Source: an uncultured Oscillibacter sp.
Lineage (GTDB): Bacteria > Bacillota > Clostridia > Oscillospirales > Oscillospiraceae
DNA length: 5,389 nucleotides
Assembly: GCA_948435975.1 (NCBI GenBank)
Contig: CAOJHG010000181.1
Span: 1-5,389, forward strand
Direction: 5' to 3'
Each line of letters begins with the position of its first letter. Within the stretch, counting starts at the first letter, position 1. The notes under the pieces are model-generated. The model was given only the letters and a program-made list of their open reading frames with translations. It was not told where the DNA came from and searched no databases. The position numbers were made by a program, and so were the translations under genes. Positions 1-4,888 of the stretch are shown in pieces.

Positions 1-2
1 AC

Positions 3-983
3 GCCATTGAGTCCGACGAGCTGGGCCGGGCAAAAATCAACTATGACAAGTGCGTTTCCTGCGGCATGTGCCTGGTGAACTGCCCCTTCGGCGCGATTGC
101 CGACAAGAGCCAGATCTATCAGGTCATCACAGCCATCAAGCGGAATGAAGAGGTTATTGCCTGCGTGGCCCCTGCCTTTGTGGGACAGTTCGGAAAGGAC
201 GCTACCCCCGCTAAGCTGAAAGCCGCTATGAATATCCTGGGCTTCGCCGACGTGGTGGAAGTGGCAATCGGCGCAGACCTCTGCACTGTTCAGGAGGCCA
301 AGGATTTCTTGGAGGAGGTCCCCGAAAAACAGCCGTGGATGGGCACTAGCTGCTGTCCCGCCTGGAGCGTGATGGCAAAGAAGCTGTATCCGGAGTTCGC
401 GGAATACATCTCCATGGCCCTGACGCCGATGGTGATTACCGCCCGGATGGTAAAGAAGGACCACCCCAACGCCCGCATCGTCTTTATTGGGCCCTGCGCG
501 GCAAAGAAGCTGGAGGCCAACCGCCGGACTGTCCGTTCGGATGTGGACTTCGTGCTGACCTTTGAGGAGCTTCAGGGCATGTTCGACGCCCGGGATATCG
601 ACTTTACTAAGCTGGAAGCCAACCCGGAGGACGAGATGGACGAGGGCACCGGCATGGGCCGCGGCTTTGCGGTCGGCGGCGGTGTGGCGGCCGCGGTGGT
701 GGAAGCCATTAAGCACATCGACCCGGACCGGGAAATCAAGATCGAATATGGAGACGGCCTGAAGAACTGCCGGAAGATGCTAGCCATGGCGAAGGCGGGG
801 AAACGGGACGGTTATCTGCTGGAGGGCATGGGCTGTCCCGGCGGCTGTGTGGCTGGCGCAGGCACCATCCGTCCGGTGAAGGAAAGCACCATGAGCGTGG
901 AGAAGTTCAAAAACGATGCATCGGAAATGAGCTGCACCGCAAGTCCCTATCTCCACCGCCTCGAAGACGTTGAGGAATGCTGA
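3..983 (+). CDS. [FeFe] hydrogenase, group B-like, C-terminal part (5' truncated by window edge)
   Basis: Iron-only hydrogenase, cytoplasmic, interconverting protons plus reduced ferredoxin with H2. The frame is open from base 3, so the start lies outside the window; the first ATG (66) falls inside a ferredoxin motif and is not the start. Visible residues: a [4Fe-4S] motif CxxCxxCxxxCP (bases 51-86), then the H-cluster domain beginning near VAPAFVGQFG. H-cluster signatures are L1 TSCCPAW (345-365), L2 GPCAAKKLE (489-515) and L3 EGMGCPGGCVAG (822-857), giving the four cysteines that ligate the H-cluster cubane plus the extra L1 cysteine used for proton transfer in group A enzymes. L2 has Gly where the classic MPC motif has Met, and L3 ends AGAGT rather than GGGQP; from memory this fits group B monomeric enzymes of Clostridia. 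The protein ends about 40 residues after L3, with no small-subunit-like tail. No hydE, hydF or hydG maturase is in the window. Family assignment is firm; the subgroup is less certain. Confidence 0.93.
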   Translation, partial: AIESDELGRAKINYDKCVSCGMCLVNCPFGAIADKSQIYQVITAIKRNEEVIACVAPAFVGQFGKDATPAKLKAAMNILGFADVVEVAIGADLCTVQEAKDFLEEVPEKQPWMGTSCCPAWSVMAKKLYPEFAEYISMALTPMVITARMVKKDHPNARIVFIGPCAAKKLEANRRTVRSDVDFVLTFEELQGMFDARDIDFTKLEANPEDEMDEGTGMGRGFAVGGGVAAAVVEAIKHIDPDREIKIEYGDGLKNCRKMLAMAKAGKRDGYLLEGMGCPGGCVAGAGTIRPVKESTMSVEKFKNDASEMSCTASPYLHRLEDVEEC

Positions 984-1045
984 TAACGCACTGGCCGTCT
1001 GGTGTTTCCGCCGGTCTGCCCCCCGATGCCGATAATAGATCCTGT

Positions 1046-1083
1046 GGGCCCTGTCAATACGGCAGGGCCTGCATCTTTTCTTT
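1046..1083 (+). terminator. Hairpin with T-rich tail between hydrogenase and trmO (terminator or leader attenuator)
   Basis: GGCCCTG (1047-1053) pairs perfectly with CAGGGCC (1063-1069) around a 9-base loop; G1046 and T1070 can add a G·U pair. AGAT (1037-1040) and ATCT (1072-1075) could extend the structure through an internal loop. TCTTTTCTTT follows at 1074-1083, offset a few bases from the stem, so strength is probably moderate. The trmO ribosome binding site starts only about four bases after the T-rich run, leaving no room for a promoter between them. The element therefore either ends hydrogenase transcription while trmO depends on readthrough, or sits inside the trmO leader. Confidence 0.5.
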
Positions 1084-1096
1084 GAGAGGAGGAACC

Positions 1097-1792
1097 ATGA
1101 CGGAGAAATTCACGATGCAGGTCATTGCCCGCATCCACAGTGACTTTGCCACGAAATTCGGTATTCCCCGGCAGAGCGGTCTGGTGAACGCGCTGGAAGC
1201 TGCCGTGGTCTTCGAGCCGCCCTACCGCAATCCCGACGCTCTCCGGGGGCTGGAAGGCTTTTCCCACCTCTGGCTGGTCTGGGTCTTCGATCAGGCAGTT
1301 CGGAAGGACTGGTCTCCCACTGTCCGTCCCCCGCGTCTCGGCGGAAATACCAGGGTGGGTGTGTTTGCCACCCGGTCTCCTTTCCGGCCCAACCCTATCG
1401 CGCTTTCCGCTGTGGCCCTGGACCGCATCGAACAGACCCCGCGTCAAGGACCCGTCCTTCATATTCGCGGCGCGGACCTCATGGACGGCACCCCCATCCT
1501 GGACATCAAGCCCTATCTTCCCTACGCCGACTGCAAGCCCCACGCCGCTGGAGGCTTTGCCGCCGACCCCGCCGGAGAAACGCTGACCGTCCGCATCCCG
1601 CCAGACCTGCTGGCCCAAGTCCCTCCAGACCGTCAAGATGCCCTTCGCGGCGTCCTGGCTCTGGACCCCCGGCCCCGCTACCAGGAGGACCCTGGCCGCG
1701 TCTACGGTTTTGAATTCGCTGGCCTGGAGGTCCGTTTCACCGTGTCCGGAAGCTGCCTCACCGTCCTGGAAATCCACTCCGAGGCCCCATAA
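1097..1792 (+). CDS. trmO: tRNA (N6-threonylcarbamoyladenosine(37)-N6)-methyltransferase TrmO
   Basis: SAM-dependent enzyme that N6-methylates t6A37 in tRNA(Thr) decoding ACY codons (also called TsaA or YaeB, UPF0066 family); cytoplasmic. The start is the ATG at 1097, with AGGAGG at 1087-1092 and a 4-base spacer. The frame is open further upstream to 977, but that extension lacks family features and would cross the leader hairpin. The product is 231 residues, close to the roughly 235 of E. coli TrmO, so full length. Family motifs: FGIPRQ (21-26), the GFSHLWLVWVF strand (54-64), PRLGGNTRVGVFATRSPFRP (79-98) leading into NPIALSAV, and DIKPYLPYAD (136-145). The C-terminal part carries the RVYGFEF…VRF segment typical of bacterial TrmO. 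It is convergent with the minus-strand genes to its right. It is a housekeeping tRNA modification gene with no evident functional link to either neighbour. Confidence 0.95.
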   Translation: MTEKFTMQVIARIHSDFATKFGIPRQSGLVNALEAAVVFEPPYRNPDALRGLEGFSHLWLVWVFDQAVRKDWSPTVRPPRLGGNTRVGVFATRSPFRPNPIALSAVALDRIEQTPRQGPVLHIRGADLMDGTPILDIKPYLPYADCKPHAAGGFAADPAGETLTVRIPPDLLAQVPPDRQDALRGVLALDPRPRYQEDPGRVYGFEFAGLEVRFTVSGSCLTVLEIHSEAP

Positions 1793-1800
1793 CTGCCCCG

Positions 1801-1838
1801 AAAAAATCCCCCTGCTCCATAGACCGGAACAGGGGGAT
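1801..1838 (-). terminator. Intrinsic terminator between convergent genes
   Basis: ATCCCCCTG (1806-1814) pairs with CAGGGGGAT (1830-1838). After one C/A mismatch, TCC (1816-1818) pairs with GGA (1826-1828), closing a loop of about 7 bases. The A run at 1801-1806 becomes TTTTTT directly after the stem on the minus strand, so it is a strong terminator for the 1866-2051 transcript. In the plus direction the stem is followed by CTTCAG, with no T tract, so it would stop trmO transcription only weakly. Confidence 0.8.
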
Positions 1839-1865
1839 CTTCAGATGCTTGTCACATAACTGCCC

Positions 1866-2051
1866 TTACTCGTAAAGCTCCTCGTCGGCATAGTCGTCAT
1901 ACTCCGAACGAAACTTCTTGCTCATGCTGTTCTTGACGCCGCAAAAGCCAACGCTCAGATCGTGCCAGCCGCCAATCAGCAGGCACACGAACGCCGCGAA
2001 CGCCAGACTTGCACCGATGATCTTCATCACCATACTTGCGGTTTTGCTCAT
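1866..2051 (-). CDS. Small single-helix membrane protein, function unknown
   Basis: A 61-residue protein that I do not recognise. Start ATG at 2051, preceded by GAGAGGAG (2058-2065) with a 6-base spacer. A short basic N-terminus (MSKTASMVMK) leads into one hydrophobic helix at about residues 8-28 (VMKIIGASLAFAAFVCLLIGG), then a soluble tail: a basic patch (SKKFR, about 44-48) followed by a strongly acidic, tyrosine-rich end (SEYDDYADEELYE, 49-61). By the positive-inside rule the topology is ambiguous, because positive charge lies on both sides of the helix. A clear promoter lies just upstream and a terminator just downstream, so it can be expressed as its own unit, although readthrough from the lipoprotein pair is also possible because no terminator is seen between them. 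The clean ribosome binding site, promoter and terminator support a real gene despite its size. Confidence 0.75.
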   Translation of the reverse strand: MSKTASMVMKIIGASLAFAAFVCLLIGGWHDLSVGFCGVKNSMSKKFRSEYDDYADEELYE

Positions 2052-2095
2052 GGTAATCTCCTCTCATTTCAAGTATTCCGGGACCGACTGTTTTT

Positions 2096-2124
2096 ATCAT
2101 ACACTGTTTTCCCCAGTTTTACAA
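2096..2124 (-). promoter_or_regulatory. Sigma-A-type promoter for the 61-residue membrane protein gene
   Basis: On the minus strand, a -35 TTGTAA (2119-2124; 4 of 6 to TTGACA), exactly 17 bases of spacer, and a -10 TATGAT (2096-2101; 5 of 6 to TATAAT). Transcription would start near 2089, giving a leader of about 40 bases before the ATG at 2051. The sequence is A/T-rich compared with the surrounding GC-rich DNA. This is the best vegetative promoter match I see in the window. Confidence 0.65.
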
Positions 2125-2141
2125 GACTTTTCTTCCCCTTT

Positions 2142-2387
2142 TCAGCCGTAAATATCCTCCATGTCAATCCTGTCCCCCAAAAGGAAGGGCAGGAACCGCC
2201 CCATCAAAGGGACATACGACGACGCCAGCAGCAGAGACGCAATCCACGCCGCTCCCCGCTTCTTCCGGCCCGGCACCGCCAGCCCAATCAGCGCACCCAA
2301 CGCACACACGCAGATGCCCGCAAAGGCCAGATCCCGCCAGGTACTCCGTTTCAGCCAATGCCGGGCCGCCTCAGTCACTCTCCCCAT
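2142..2387 (-). CDS. Two-helix small membrane protein, coupled to the upstream lipoprotein gene
   Basis: I do not recognise the family. The start is set at the ATG at 2387, because AGGAGG lies at 2396-2401 with an 8-base spacer. The frame is open upstream to 2459, but that extension lies inside the lipoprotein gene in another frame and lacks such a site. The product is 81 residues. A basic N-terminus (MGRVTEAARHWLKRSTWR) precedes helix 1 (about 20-39), then a very basic turn GRKKR (40-44), helix 2 (about 46-70), and an acidic tail DRIDMEDIYG. The charge pattern is mixed, so topology is uncertain. It overlaps the 3' end of the lipoprotein gene (stop at 2371) by 17 bases, and its ribosome binding site is inside that gene, so the two are probably translationally coupled and may act together at the membrane. 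No terminator is visible in the 90 bases after its stop. Confidence 0.72.
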   Translation of the reverse strand: MGRVTEAARHWLKRSTWRDLAFAGICVCALGALIGLAVPGRKKRGAAWIASLLLASSYVPLMGRFLPFLLGDRIDMEDIYG

Positions 2388-3123
2388 TTGTGCCGCCTCC
2401 TTCTCTGTTTTCTTTCTCATAAACATAGGGCGCAAAGTCGAACCACTCCAGCCCTCCACTCTCCAGAACGCCCGGCGCCTCCTGCCCCTTCACACTGTAC
2501 GTAATGCGGAACAGGGCCTTTTCCGGGTCATACTCCGTCCAATAGGAGTTTACGCCCCAGTTGTCGTGTCCCGGCAGCTCCGGAAGCGTAATCACGCCAA
2601 TCCAAACCTCGTCTTCCCGCCGCTGAAACACGGAGGTCATCCGATGCCCGTCCCCACCATAGGTATTGTTGACCACCAGCTCCGTCACGCCGTCCCCGTC
2701 CAGGTCCACGGCGTAATCCTCCGCCGAATAGCCAAAGCTCTCAGCAATGGGAACGGCGGCGCCTCCTTCCAAGGCGTAATATACATTTGTCCCAAAATAA
2801 CCGCCCAGGATGCCCGTCCGCAGCGCAAAGCCCTCATAGTCCATGATGTCCGTGAAAGCCCACGCAGACAGGTCCTGGGGCGTATGGTAATCCGTATCCC
2901 GGCGCAGGGTCCGCAGAAGGGTCTCCACGCCGTCCTGCTCCAGCATCAGGTCCAGCCGGTCCTCTCCGCCGCTCCGCAGGGAAACCGTCTGCTCTCCCAC
3001 CGCTACCGTCCAGTAATCCCCAGCCGCTTGTCCGCTGACAGCCTCTTCCTGTTCCCGTCGTCCACAGCCGCTCAAGGCCAGCAGAAGTGCCAGGCAAAAC
3101 GCCATTTTCCGCTCCAAGTTCAT
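2371..3123 (-). CDS. Putative lipoprotein with a DxDxDG calcium-type loop
   Basis: Likely a surface lipoprotein of about 250 residues; function unknown. The N-terminus MNLERK…FCLALLLALSGC is a lipoprotein signal peptide with lipobox LSGC at 17-20; Cys20 would be lipidated and anchored to the outer face of the membrane. The mature part begins with a charged linker (GRREQEE), then a mixed alpha/beta region. DLDGDGVTEL (140-149) is an EF-hand-like or FG-GAP-type metal-binding loop, common in secreted clostridial proteins of unknown role. The start is uncertain: ATG 3123 gives the basic n-region expected of a signal peptide but has only a G-run right next to it. ATG 3105 has a better-spaced GGAG (6 bases) but no charged n-region. 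A TTG at 3171 is open in frame but unlikely. It sits upstream of and overlaps the two-helix protein gene. It follows the terminator of the flagellar genes, so it is probably a separate transcription unit. Confidence 0.8.
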   Translation of the reverse strand: MNLERKMAFCLALLLALSGCGRREQEEAVSGQAAGDYWTVAVGEQTVSLRSGGEDRLDLMLEQDGVETLLRTLRRDTDYHTPQDLSAWAFTDIMDYEGFALRTGILGGYFGTNVYYALEGGAAVPIAESFGYSAEDYAVDLDGDGVTELVVNNTYGGDGHRMTSVFQRREDEVWIGVITLPELPGHDNWGVNSYWTEYDPEKALFRITYSVKGQEAPGVLESGGLEWFDFAPYVYEKENREGGGTNGESD

Positions 3124-3198
3124 ACCCCCCAAAAAATATCCTTCTCCGCATCCTATTCCGGAAGAACGCAAAAAAGAACAGGCAGAGCCCAGAGCGGC

Positions 3199-3232
3199 AA
3201 AAGAAAACCGCAGGCGTCATATGCGCCCGCGG
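3199..3232 (-). terminator. Intrinsic terminator at the end of the flagellar gene group
   Basis: On the minus strand CCGCGGGCG (3224-3232) pairs with CGCCTGCGG (3208-3216), a 9-base-pair stem with a single G·U wobble and a 7-base loop. TTTTCTTTT (3199-3207) follows directly. It lies about 60 bases after the yjfB stop and about 75 bases before the lipoprotein start, so it separates the flagellar group from the lipoprotein group. Confidence 0.85.
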
Positions 3233-3294
3233 CTCTTTACGCGGCAAGAAACCGCGCCCAAGGACGGGAATAAATCCCAGCGTTGGGTGTGGCC

Positions 3295-3471
3295 TCAGGC
3301 GTAGGTGTCAATAAACTGCCCAAGCTGTTGGGTGGCGGGGAGCATTTCCAGCATCTCTTCCGCGGCCAGCTCCTGGGTATCCATCACCTTTTTCGCCATG
3401 CTCATAGCATACTCTACCGAAAGCTGCGCCGCGCTCATACTCATAGAAGCGCTTGCGATTGCATCCATCAT
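3295..3471 (-). CDS. YjfB-family putative motility protein
   Basis: Small protein of 58 residues resembling the YjfB family (putative motility proteins; yjfB of B. subtilis is, as I recall, part of the motility sigma factor regulon). Its biochemical function is unknown. Family-like features are the short, Met/Ala/Ser-rich amphipathic helix with repeated SMSM and AMSMAKKVMD, then LAAEEMLEMLP and a short polar end (QQLGQFIDTYA). The start is one of two adjacent ATGs (3471 or 3468), behind AAGGAG (3480-3485) with an 8-base spacer to the first. The frame is open back to 3504, but that upstream part has no ribosome binding site. There is no signal peptide or membrane helix. It lies 56 bases after csrA in the same direction and before a terminator, so it is probably the last gene of the flagellar transcript. 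It occupies the place where B. subtilis has hag (flagellin). Confidence 0.8.
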   Translation of the reverse strand: MMDAIASASMSMSAAQLSVEYAMSMAKKVMDTQELAAEEMLEMLPATQQLGQFIDTYA

Positions 3472-3527
3472 GGTGTCTTCTCCTTTTTTATCATTCAACT
3501 GCATCCTCTTCCGGACACAGCCGCTGT

Positions 3528-3779
3528 CTATTCTCTGGGTGAGGACTTGGGGGCGCGAATCTCCCCCAGCAGTCCCAGCAGCTCTGCTGGGGCGGCCTCC
3601 TCCACGGCGGAATCCCGGTTGACGGCGGTGGCGTCCAGCAGCTCGCTCCGCAGGATCTGCACCGACTGCGGCGCGGAGATTGCCAGCCGGACCCGACCGC
3701 CCTCCACAGATACCACGGAAACCGAGATATCCTCGCCAATCACCACGGACTCACCGGGCTTGCGCTGTAAAATCAGCAA
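3528..3779 (-). CDS. csrA: Carbon storage regulator CsrA (TTG start)
   Basis: Homodimeric RNA-binding protein that binds GGA motifs in mRNA leaders and blocks translation; in B. subtilis its target is flagellin (hag) mRNA. The product is 83 residues against roughly 61-75 in most relatives. Core: MLILQRKPGESVVIGEDISVSVVSVEGGRVRLAISAPQSVQILRSEL, the full five-strand CsrA fold with the conserved RKxGE, IGxDI and AP motifs and the RNA-contacting Arg of the HREE position (here LRSE). Two deviations stand out: RLAI where RLGI is usual, and Leu for the usual His before that Arg. The C-terminal extension (about 48-83) resembles the one that FliW binds in Bacillus CsrA. The start is TTG at 3779, with AGGAGG (3787-3792) and a 7-base spacer. 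It overlaps the end of fliW by 7 bases, so the antagonist pair is translated together. Confidence 0.95.
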   Translation of the reverse strand: MLILQRKPGESVVIGEDISVSVVSVEGGRVRLAISAPQSVQILRSELLDATAVNRDSAVEEAAPAELLGLLGEIRAPKSSPRE

Positions 3780-4222
3780 GACGCGGCCTCCTCCCTTCGG
3801 CCAAATTCTTCCAGCGGGTGACGCATTTCATAGACCTCCATAATAATCTGGCGGGCCTCCCGCGTCTCCGGGTGGATGACCAAGGGACAGCGCAGGTTCA
3901 CAGTGCTGGCGGACACGGGATTTTTCACCGCGCACAGGACATAGAAGCCCAATGCTCCCACGTCCTCTACGCCAAACGACCGTAGCTCCGCCTCCTGGAT
4001 GACCGGCGCATAGTCCGGCATCAGGCAGAACGCGTCCATCACCACAAAGGCCAGGGCCGGGGTGCTGGTACTCTGGAGGCACAGCAGGTTTCCGCCGCTT
4101 CCGTCAAAGGGCAGGAGAAGAAAGCTGCGCTCCTCCTCAAAGCCAAATATGCCGCTGGGAAACCGGATGACCTCCTCCGCCTCGTATTCGATTTCTCCAA
4201 AATACTTGGTTTGGAGCTTCAA
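3773..4222 (-). CDS. fliW: Flagellar assembly factor FliW (TTG start)
   Basis: Cytoplasmic protein that binds either flagellin or CsrA. When flagellin accumulates in the cytoplasm FliW is sequestered and CsrA represses flagellin translation; when flagellin is secreted, FliW is released and inhibits CsrA. Family motifs: TKYFGEIEY (5-13), FPSGIFGFE (21-29), PALAFVVMDAF (55-65) and the C-terminal PVSASTVNLRCPLVIHPETR…QIIMEVYEMRHPL (102-136). The product is 149 residues, matching the usual length of about 150. The start is TTG at 4222: AGGAGG at 4230-4235 with a 7-base spacer, and the protein then begins MKLQTKYFG as relatives do. The in-frame ATG at 4240 overlaps the upstream stop as ATGA, but it lies before the AGGAGG, so using it would add MTGGST, residues encoded by the ribosome binding site itself. 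The final stop overlaps the csrA start. Confidence 0.95.
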   Translation of the reverse strand: MKLQTKYFGEIEYEAEEVIRFPSGIFGFEEERSFLLLPFDGSGGNLLCLQSTSTPALAFVVMDAFCLMPDYAPVIQEAELRSFGVEDVGALGFYVLCAVKNPVSASTVNLRCPLVIHPETREARQIIMEVYEMRHPLEEFGRREEAASC

Positions 4223-4236
4223 TGTGGAACCTCCTG

Positions 4237-4845
4237 TCATGCCTGCACGTCTACCGGTTCGTAATCAGGGTCAGCAGAAGGGGGAACATACAGCGGCCCG
4301 CCGATATACTTGATGATTACTTCCGGCTTCTGCTTTACGGAAATCTCGATGTCTCCAGGGATAAATTCGAACTTTGTCTTGTCTACCCGCCAATCAAAGT
4401 TTAGTTTATCCATTTCGTAGCGAATATTCATCTCGCCGGGGTCCCAGGTGATCTCCGGACCGGTCTTGGGGATAAAATCCAGACCGGGCTGGCTGAACAT
4501 CTGGGTACTGATGGCGGTCTGAGAAAGCTGGGCCTGCACATCTTCGCCAATCTGGGCTTTCAGGTACAACTCTCCCTCCTGGGCAAAGGAAGCCGTGGCC
4601 TTGTACGCCGCCTGCTGTCCCTTCTGTGCGCTCTGCTGGATGCTCTGGGTCGGCGTGGGGGAAATGGAGCTGCGCATCTCAAAGGTGTCGATATTCAGAT
4701 GAATCGGCCGGCTCTTGATGCTCAGGCCACCCTTATCGCGGGAAATCTCCAGTTCTGCGGTACCACGCGTATACTCCAACTGTGCACGAGATGTCTTCAT
4801 CTCGATTTCAATAGGGACTCTTGTGATTTCAAGCAATTGTTCCAT
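4237..4845 (-). CDS. DUF6470 family (YviE-like) flagellar-operon protein
   Basis: A 202-residue protein of unknown biochemical function; the family is found between flgL and fliW in many Firmicutes (yviE in B. subtilis), which is exactly its place here. It has no signal peptide or membrane helix. The N-terminal third is beta-rich with alternating charge and an internal echo (EITRVPIEIEMKTSRAQLEY, TRGTAELEISRDKGGLSIKS). A middle Gln/Ala-rich helical part follows (QSIQQSAQKGQQAAYKATASFAQEG, about 67-91), as in YviE. The C-terminal part is again beta-rich (WDPGEMNIRYEMDKLNFDW…FIPGDIEISVKQKPEVIIKYIGG). It is longer than the roughly 190 residues I recall for relatives, but not strikingly so. Start ATG at 4845; an in-frame stop just upstream excludes an earlier start. 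The nearest GGAG (4859-4862) is 13 bases away, which is unusually far. Confidence 0.87.
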   Translation of the reverse strand: MEQLLEITRVPIEIEMKTSRAQLEYTRGTAELEISRDKGGLSIKSRPIHLNIDTFEMRSSISPTPTQSIQQSAQKGQQAAYKATASFAQEGELYLKAQIGEDVQAQLSQTAISTQMFSQPGLDFIPKTGPEITWDPGEMNIRYEMDKLNFDWRVDKTKFEFIPGDIEISVKQKPEVIIKYIGGPLYVPPSADPDYEPVDVQA

Positions 4846-4878
4846 AGATCATAGCGCTCTCCTTTCTGCAATTTTCAT
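4829..4878 (-). promoter_or_regulatory. Two overlapping mini-ORFs in the leader of the DUF6470 gene
   Basis: Between the flgL stop (4889) and the DUF6470 start (4845), ATG at 4878 opens a 9-codon frame (MKIAERRAL) ending in TGA at 4849. It follows GAAGGAG with only a 3-base spacer. Its stop overlaps, as ATGA, a second ATG at 4852 that sits at ideal distance (6 bases) from AAAGGAG (4859-4865). That second frame encodes MIYGTIA and stops at 4829, inside the DUF6470 coding sequence in another frame. The DUF6470 ATG itself is 13 bases from this site. The two frames could act as a translational relay or a decoy that lowers DUF6470 expression; chance is also possible. Confidence 0.3.
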
Positions 4879-4888
4879 CTGCTCCTTC

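Noticed and set aside
977..1096. N-terminal extension of TrmO from the ATG at 977
   Set aside because: It would add 40 residues with no family similarity, cross the hairpin, and ignore the strong ribosome binding site before the ATG at 1097.
947..1777. Long minus-strand open frame of 276 codons opposite trmO
   Set aside because: It covers the conserved TrmO motifs on the other strand, shows no domain, and is a GC-driven shadow frame.
3123..3187. Possible promoter for the lipoprotein gene: TTCTTT, 17 bases, TAGGAT on the minus strand
   Set aside because: The -35 matches the consensus at only 2 of 6 positions and arises from a poly-T run; not enough to annotate, although a promoter is expected somewhere in this gap.
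3234..3254. Second GC hairpin after yjfB (CGCGG…CCGCG on the minus strand)
   Set aside because: It has only 5 base pairs and no T tract; the adjacent 3199-3232 structure explains termination better.
2161..3273. Long plus-strand open frame of 370 codons
   Set aside because: It is antisense to the lipoprotein and two-helix protein genes, whose signal peptide, lipobox and ribosome binding sites are convincing. Its translation is Arg/Pro/Gln-rich low-complexity sequence typical of an opposite-strand shadow.
4300..4307. GCCGATAT, a flagellar sigma-type -10 on the plus strand
   Set aside because: It lies antisense inside the DUF6470 gene, has GGGG where the TAAA -35 should be, and no plus-strand gene follows.
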